DNA of 64,000 nt from Catenovulum sp052056295 (GTDB lineage Bacteria; Pseudomonadota; Gammaproteobacteria; Enterobacterales; Alteromonadaceae). Of the stretch, positions 59,464 to 64,000 are shown in pieces; positions within the stretch are counted from its first letter, which is position 1, and each line of letters starts with the position of its first letter. The DNA lies in the NCBI RefSeq assembly GCF_052056295.1, contig NZ_CP182493.1, positions 1 through 64,000 on the forward strand. The letters are read 5' to 3'. A program made the position numbers and the translations under genes. The notes beneath the pieces are model-generated. The model did no database searches. It saw only the letters and a list, made by a program, of their open reading frames with translations, and was not told the DNA's origin.

Positions 59464-60456
59464 TCAGAGCTTTATTTGATTATCGCAACCTTGTTCATTA
59501 AGCAATTGGCTTATATTGTTCAAGGTTGTGCTTGCTATCGCTGCTAACGCTTCTTGAGTGAAAAAGCCTTGATGGCCTGTGATCAGTACATTCGGAAAAG
59601 TTAATAAGCGCTGAAAAACATCATCATCAATAATCTCATTGCTTAAATCTTCAAAAAATAAATTCGCTTCTTGCTCGTACACATCTAAACCAAGGTAAGC
59701 AATTTTTCGCGCTTTTAAACCTTTAATCATAGCGTCTGTGTCAATTAAACCACCTCGGCTAGTGTTGATAATCATTACACCATCGCGCATTTGTTCTAAG
59801 CTTTGTTGGTTAATCAAATGATGAGTTTGAGGGGTTAAAGGGCAATGTAAGCTGATAATATCTGAATTTTTATAAAGTTCATCTAAACTGACGTAGTTAA
59901 CACCATCTATCTCAGTTTGTGTCGGATCAAAGGCTAAAATGCTACAGCCAAATCCATGTAAAATATTTATAGTTGCTTGGCCGATTTGTCCAGTGCCAAT
60001 TATCCCAACCGTTTTGTTGAATAAGTTGAATCCTAATAAACCATTGAGTGAAAAGTTATCTTCTTTAACTCTGTTGTAGGCTTTGTGGAACTTGCGACTT
60101 AAAGTCAACATTAAACCGACTGTATGTTCAGCGACTGCTTGTGGGCTATAACTTGGTACACGACATATAGATAAGCCTAATTTATCAGCTGAGACTAAAT
60201 CTACATTATTAAAACCAGCACACCTTAATGCAATTATTTTGCAGTTAAACTCTGCTAATTGCGTTAATACGGCTTCATTAACTGAATCATTTACAAACAC
60301 ACAGACAGCATCGAAACCCGTCTGACAGAGTTGAACACTATGCTCAGTTAGCGCAACTTCAAAATAATCAATTTGGCAATTTAACTCAGCTTTAAATTGC
60401 TCAAAATAAATTTTGTCGTAAGGTTTAGCACTAAACAGGGCAATCTTGATGGACAT
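59464..60456 (-). CDS. ldhA: D-lactate dehydrogenase (LdhA-type 2-hydroxyacid dehydrogenase)
   Basis: A 330-residue NAD-dependent enzyme reducing pyruvate to D-lactate in fermentation. Close to E. coli LdhA: IALFSAKPYDK at the start, CAGFNNVDL, the NAD motif VGIIGTGQIGQAT, INTSRGGLIDTDAM, the active-site histidine in TGHQGFFTQEAL, and DVYEQEANLFFED. ATG at 60456 gives the family N-terminus and has GAGG upstream. An in-frame start at 60522 would add 22 unrelated residues. It overlaps the peroxidase gene by 26 bp. Confidence 0.92.
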   Translation of the reverse strand: MSIKIALFSAKPYDKIYFEQFKAELNCQIDYFEVALTEHSVQLCQTGFDAVCVFVNDSVNEAVLTQLAEFNCKIIALRCAGFNNVDLVSADKLGLSICRVPSYSPQAVAEHTVGLMLTLSRKFHKAYNRVKEDNFSLNGLLGFNLFNKTVGIIGTGQIGQATINILHGFGCSILAFDPTQTEIDGVNYVSLDELYKNSDIISLHCPLTPQTHHLINQQSLEQMRDGVMIINTSRGGLIDTDAMIKGLKARKIAYLGLDVYEQEANLFFEDLSNEIIDDDVFQRLLTFPNVLITGHQGFFTQEALAAIASTTLNNISQLLNEQGCDNQIKL

Positions 60457-60925
60457 ATTGAGCAACCTCGCTAGCAATTTTTTCTGGTGTAGTTGTTGAA
60501 CCATAACGCTTAACAACTTCACCGTCTGGAGATACTAAAAATTTAGTAAAATTCCATTTAATTGATTCGCTGCCTAATAATCCCTTTTTTTGCTTCTTAA
60601 GATATTTAAAAAGTGGGTGGGCGTTTTCACCATTTACTTCTATTTTAGCAAATACAGGAAAGCTGACTTTATACATAAGGCTACAGAAACTTTGGATTTC
60701 GTCGTTTCTGCCAGGCTCTTGCTCACCAAATTGGTTACAAGGAAAGGCTAAAACTTGTAAGTTACCACCATGATCTTGTTGGAGTTTTTCTAAACCTTCA
60801 TATTGCGGGGTAAAACCACAATGGCTAGCTGTATTAACAATCAACAACCATTTACCTTGGTAATGATTCAATGATGTTTGGTGGCCATTGGCTTTTTCAA
60901 CAGAAAATTGATAGATATTTGACAT
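60431..60925 (-). CDS. Glutathione peroxidase family protein (cysteine type)
   Basis: A 164-residue thiol peroxidase. The active site is NTASHCGFTPQYEGL with cysteine at about residue 37; no selenocysteine codon is involved. The catalytic Gln in LAFPCNQFGEQEPG and the WNFTKFLV motif are present. It reduces hydroperoxides, probably via thioredoxin in bacteria. Its end overlaps the start of ldhA, so the two are one transcript. Confidence 0.9.
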   Translation of the reverse strand: MSNIYQFSVEKANGHQTSLNHYQGKWLLIVNTASHCGFTPQYEGLEKLQQDHGGNLQVLAFPCNQFGEQEPGRNDEIQSFCSLMYKVSFPVFAKIEVNGENAHPLFKYLKKQKKGLLGSESIKWNFTKFLVSPDGEVVKRYGSTTTPEKIASEVAQYVHQDCPV

Positions 60926-60987
60926 AGTTCACTCCTTGAAGCCTTAATCTATCGGTATACTACGCCATTAAGGGGCTAGAAAGCAAT

Positions 60988-61016
60988 CAAAGAAAACAGC
61001 ATCATGCCGTTTTCTT
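60988..61016 (-). terminator. Hairpin at the end of the 194-aa gene
   Basis: On the minus strand AAAGAAAAC...GTTTTCTTT is a 9-bp stem plus a GCA/TGC extension across one mismatch. It straddles the gene's stop codon. The T-rich arm could serve as terminator. Confidence 0.4.
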
Positions 61017-61586
61017 TAACGTACGTTTTCTGCGCGCTTTTGTATGTTCAAAAGCAGGGTAGCCAAAATTATATAAACGTTGTTTTTTCCAATCTTTATA
61101 TTTGCCTTCGTTCATATCATGCCCAAGTTCATCCCACTCTGCGCGAAACTGCACGGCAGTGCGATAGGCATGTAATTGCAACTCTGGTGAAAAATCCGTA
61201 TAACCCAAAGAAAATGTTTTAACTGCAGGTTTGCCATTTTTTCGATAGCTTACCCAATAAAAGCGTTCTATTTCACCACGTCTTTTGTCCAATTTTTCTC
61301 GATAACCAACTCCATTGTAACCACAACTCGTGTTTGGATTTGGTTTATGCTTACGCTTAATCATATGGGTTGGGTACAAAGCTTTAAGTTGTTTATTGCG
61401 ATTAATCGCAGCTTTTAAAGCTTTTTCAATTCCACCCCATTGTTTATACGAATAAAAACCACCTAGGTCTTTTTTATTGCGTATAAACCGCATCTGGCAT
61501 CCTGAGTTACATGGGAAACTGATTCCGTGCGCGTCTTCATTCAGTATCACTTTCAGGTGATCTGGAATATAGTCAGGTACAGGCAC
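61002..61586 (-). CDS. Hypothetical basic protein with a possible AP2-like fold
   Basis: A 194-residue protein, very rich in Lys, Arg, Tyr and Trp. The N-terminal half has a Cys pair (ISFPCNSGCQMRF) and the stretch GGIEKALKAAINRNKQL. Then comes GYNGVGYREK...FYWVSYRKNGKPAVKTFSLGY, whose strand pattern recalls AP2-type DNA-binding domains. It ends in a basic tail. That fold guess is by eye. No mobile-element gene is adjacent. Monocistronic upstream of the peroxidase-ldhA pair. Confidence 0.55.
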   Translation of the reverse strand: MPVPDYIPDHLKVILNEDAHGISFPCNSGCQMRFIRNKKDLGGFYSYKQWGGIEKALKAAINRNKQLKALYPTHMIKRKHKPNPNTSCGYNGVGYREKLDKRRGEIERFYWVSYRKNGKPAVKTFSLGYTDFSPELQLHAYRTAVQFRAEWDELGHDMNEGKYKDWKKQRLYNFGYPAFEHTKARRKRTLKKTA

Positions 61587-61724
61587 AATGCATACTCATC
61601 TAATTGTCAATTTTTGTTTACCGCTTAAAAACATTAAAAAATGACAAGTCAATTTCAAAATGTTTAGCAAATCAGAAAATGAAAACCGCACGAATTTTAC
61701 ATGCTGTCACATTTATCTAAAATT

Positions 61725-61752
61725 TTAGACAAAAGATCCCCATTGTGTCTAA
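61725..61752 (-). terminator. Probable terminator of sbcB
   Basis: On the minus strand TTAGACA pairs with TGTCTAA across a 14-nt loop, then AAATTTT. It lies 10 bp past the sbcB stop. Weak by stem length. Confidence 0.42.
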
Positions 61753-61762
61753 TAATTTATCC

Positions 61763-63205
61763 TTAAATTTCGTTTAAATATTGATAAAGTGACTTTAATA
61801 CCGCCATTTTCGTCGGATCGGCTGAGTGTTGTTCAGCTAATTGCTGAATTTGAGCTGCAAAGCTATTAATACTCAGGCCAAAAGTGCCACTGTCATCGGT
61901 TAACCTTTGCTGACAATGTGCCCGCCATTTAGCCTGTTCTTCTACTGAAAGTAGGTGAGGGTAGTTACGTCCTTTAAAACGAAACCATAAAGTTGAATAA
62001 CGTTCATTTTCAAAATGAGGCTGAAATTCAGCTAACGCATCTACACGTTTTTGTTGAATTTGTTCCATCACTGCTTGGTCTGCATCAGAAGCAAAACCAT
62101 CGTATAGCGCAAAATCAGCATCAACCGGAGCATCAAATTCCATAGACTCATACACTTGCGTAAGCTTTTCGCGAATTACTGGATTTTGTTTAATAAATGC
62201 CAGGTTATCTAAACACTGCTGTCTGTCTATTTTTAATCGCTCTGCATTTTCTGGTAACAAAGTTTTTGCTGTGGCGAGTACAGGGCATTTATTTAGATGA
62301 ATCAGCTTAATAGGCAAACGCGATTCACCTTCAACAAATTCGCTGCTAGGTTTAAACATATTTTGTTTGATTTCATCAACCGACAAATTAACCAAAGGTT
62401 TTGGATCTAACGCTAGATTTAGCACTATCACCGCATTATTGTTAGTTGGATGCCAAGCAATAGGGCAAATCCAAGTGCAACAACCATGCTCGGCTTTTAT
62501 TTTTGATGAAACATGCATTAATGGCGTTAGGTTATTAATGTCTATTAACTCAGCCAATTTGCGTTTATTGCGCATTTCAAAAATATATTGATACAGCTTA
62601 GGCTGTTTTTCTTTAATTAATCGCGCCATGGCAATGGTTGCCCGCACATCTGAAACTGCATCATGCGCATTTTCATGGGCTAAACCATTGGCTACGGTTA
62701 AATCTTCTAACTTAAAGCTAGGCGAACCATCTTCTTTTTTCGGCCAGTTTATACCTTCAGGCCTAAGCGCGTAACAGGTTCTGACTAAATCTATAATATC
62801 CCAACGGCTGTTACCGTTTTTCCACTCGCGCTCGTATGGGTTAAAAAAATTACGGTAAGCACTATAACGTGTTACTTCATCATCAAAGCGAATGGTATTG
62901 TAACCAGCGCTACACGTATTTGGTTTAGACATTTCAGCTAACACTTTTTGCATAAACTGATGTTCACACACACCTTTACGCTCGACTATTTGCGGCGTGA
63001 TTTTTGTAATTAAACAAGCTTCAGGGTTAGGCAAATAATCCATTGGCAGTTTACAGAAATATTCTTTTGGCTCATCAATTTCGTTTAATTCTAAATCAGT
63101 GCGGATAGCAGCAAATTGCGATGGGTGATCTAGTTTAGGATTAGCCCCGAAAGTTTCATAATCGTGCCATAAAATGCTTGGCTGGTTGTTTTGCTTATTC
63201 ATCAA
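61763..63205 (-). CDS. sbcB: Exodeoxyribonuclease I (SbcB)
   Basis: A 480-residue 3'-5' single-strand exonuclease of the DEDDh superfamily. The first catalytic pair D-x-E is in LWHDYETFGANP (residues 15 and 17). The middle motif is in SAGYNTIRFDDEVTRY and the later pair in ENAHDAVSDVRATIAMA. The SH3-like and C-terminal helical domains follow. Length agrees with E. coli ExoI (475). It works in recombination and mismatch repair and contacts SSB. Confidence 0.96.
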   Translation of the reverse strand: MMNKQNNQPSILWHDYETFGANPKLDHPSQFAAIRTDLELNEIDEPKEYFCKLPMDYLPNPEACLITKITPQIVERKGVCEHQFMQKVLAEMSKPNTCSAGYNTIRFDDEVTRYSAYRNFFNPYEREWKNGNSRWDIIDLVRTCYALRPEGINWPKKEDGSPSFKLEDLTVANGLAHENAHDAVSDVRATIAMARLIKEKQPKLYQYIFEMRNKRKLAELIDINNLTPLMHVSSKIKAEHGCCTWICPIAWHPTNNNAVIVLNLALDPKPLVNLSVDEIKQNMFKPSSEFVEGESRLPIKLIHLNKCPVLATAKTLLPENAERLKIDRQQCLDNLAFIKQNPVIREKLTQVYESMEFDAPVDADFALYDGFASDADQAVMEQIQQKRVDALAEFQPHFENERYSTLWFRFKGRNYPHLLSVEEQAKWRAHCQQRLTDDSGTFGLSINSFAAQIQQLAEQHSADPTKMAVLKSLYQYLNEI

Positions 63206-63411
63206 TAATTATTTTGTTAGCCATTCGTTTAGTTAACCCAATTATCCCTGTCGATGGAGGGCGACGCAACCACCAATTCTGCTACTAACTTATTCTTATC
63301 TTGGGTTATTGGAGAAATAGGCAATAACTAAGGATTTTCCGGCAAAAGCAAAGCGCATTCATTTCATACAATAGCCAGCAGGGTTTCAGCATATTTAAAT
63401 TTGAGGTTGAG

Positions 63412-64000
63412 ATGAAAATTGTAAACATTTCGCTTGCCATACTGGTATTCGGTGTCGCAGCTAGTTATTGGGGAATTAACTGCCATGCCAAAAGCAATTC
63501 CAATAGCTTAGCTGTTTCATCAGCTCCACCAACGACAGCTGTTGATGGGCTAATTTTACAGACTCAGTTGATAGATGAGGTGATGCAGGTATCTGGCCGT
63601 GTTGTTGCGTCTAAGTTTGCTGATATTCGACCACAAGTTGATGGAATAATTGTTCAGCGTTTATTCGAAGAAGGTCAGTATATAGAAAAAGGTACACAGT
63701 TATATCAAATCGACGATACCCAATACAAAGCTGGTTTAGCAATCGCTAAAGCTAACCTTGAGCATGCCAAAGCTGATTTTGCTTTGGCTGAAAGCCAAAT
63801 ACTGCGCTACAGCAATTTAATTAAACGAAATGCAATTAGTCAGCAAGATTTTGAAAACAGCCAAGCCGAACTACTTTTTAAAAAATCAGCGGTAGAAGTT
63901 GCTCGAGCTCAACTACAAATAGCCCAGCAACAGCTTGATTATACAAAAGTATATGCGCCTATTTCTGGCCATATTGGACGTTCTATGGTCACTGAAGGCA
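63412..64000 (+). CDS. RND efflux periplasmic adaptor (membrane fusion) protein, 3' end off window
   Basis: An ORF starting at ATG 63412 (GAGGTTGAG just upstream) and open to the window end, ~196 residues visible. It begins with a hydrophobic signal or anchor (ISLAILVFGVAASYWGINC; this Cys may or may not be a lipobox). It continues with the lipoyl/barrel-sandwich half-motif VSGRVVASKFADIRPQVDGIIVQRLFEEGQ, an alpha-hairpin rich in Ala/Gln, and VYAPISGHIGRS. This is the AcrA/MexA family layout, linking an RND pump to an outer-membrane channel. The pump gene would lie beyond the window. Confidence 0.88.
   Translation, partial: MKIVNISLAILVFGVAASYWGINCHAKSNSNSLAVSSAPPTTAVDGLILQTQLIDEVMQVSGRVVASKFADIRPQVDGIIVQRLFEEGQYIEKGTQLYQIDDTQYKAGLAIAKANLEHAKADFALAESQILRYSNLIKRNAISQQDFENSQAELLFKKSAVEVARAQLQIAQQQLDYTKVYAPISGHIGRSMVTEG

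Overview
The window is a 64 kb piece of a gammaproteobacterial chromosome, most likely from the Alteromonadales. It has low to moderate GC by eye and no rRNA, tRNA, IS element, prophage or CRISPR array that I could see. The placement rests on gammaproteobacterial gene blocks (recX-alaS-csrA, corB/ypjD/ffh-rpsP-rimM-trmD-rplS, dsbC-recJ, nrdA-nrdB-yfaE, ubiG/gyrA, cmk-rpsA-ihfB-lapA-lapB-pyrF, yfcL-epmC). It also rests on a canonical SMC protein, rather than MukB, upstream of zipA. I cannot fix the genus.

Layout: 0-6.2 kb holds the 3' end of recB, then recD, recX, alaS and csrA. 6.2-12 kb holds corB and ypjD on the minus strand, divergent from the ffh and rpsP-rimM-trmD-rplS translation and secretion genes. 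12-19 kb holds a DnaJ-related protein, fadD with a probable PsrA-type operator and a small membrane ORF on its stop codon, ligA, a diguanylate cyclase, and an ECF sigma factor paired with a membrane protein. 19-29 kb is a mixed accessory stretch: YciK-type SDR, a lone panB, a BaiN-like flavoprotein, a Crp/Fnr-type regulator, small transporter and acetyltransferase genes, HopJ, an ABC exporter, MmcQ/YjbR, a lipoprotein and an apolipoprotein-like secreted protein. 29-34 kb has dsbC-recJ, an orphan LacI regulator, tadA, an overlooked small basic ORF and an NsrR-like regulator. 34-42 kb has cysZ divergent from smc-zipA, then yfcL, an ATP-NAD kinase family gene and epmC. 42-51 kb has trhO, an HDOD protein, a broken rdgC, yfaE-nrdB-nrdA with two candidate NrdR boxes, and gph-ubiG. 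51-59.5 kb has gyrA, serC, cmk, rpsA, ihfB, lapAB and pyrF. The window ends with ldhA, a glutathione peroxidase, an unknown Cys-containing protein, sbcB and the start of an RND-type membrane fusion protein.

The content is mainly housekeeping: DNA repair and replication (recB, recD, recX, recJ, ligA, sbcB, smc, gyrA, rdgC remnant), deoxynucleotide supply, translation, and envelope assembly. I found no convincing new multigene defence or biosynthetic system. The observations most worth checking are the rdgC frameshift, which one lost copy of a 7-bp tandem repeat would explain exactly. Others are paired GGA-loop hairpins in the rpsA leader, tandem NrdR-like boxes 31 bp apart, an intrinsic terminator between nrdA and nrdB, a PsrA-like palindrome at the fadD promoter, two small ORFs (52 and 41 codons), and several breaks in usual gene order (recA, aroA and ligA missing from their expected neighbours).
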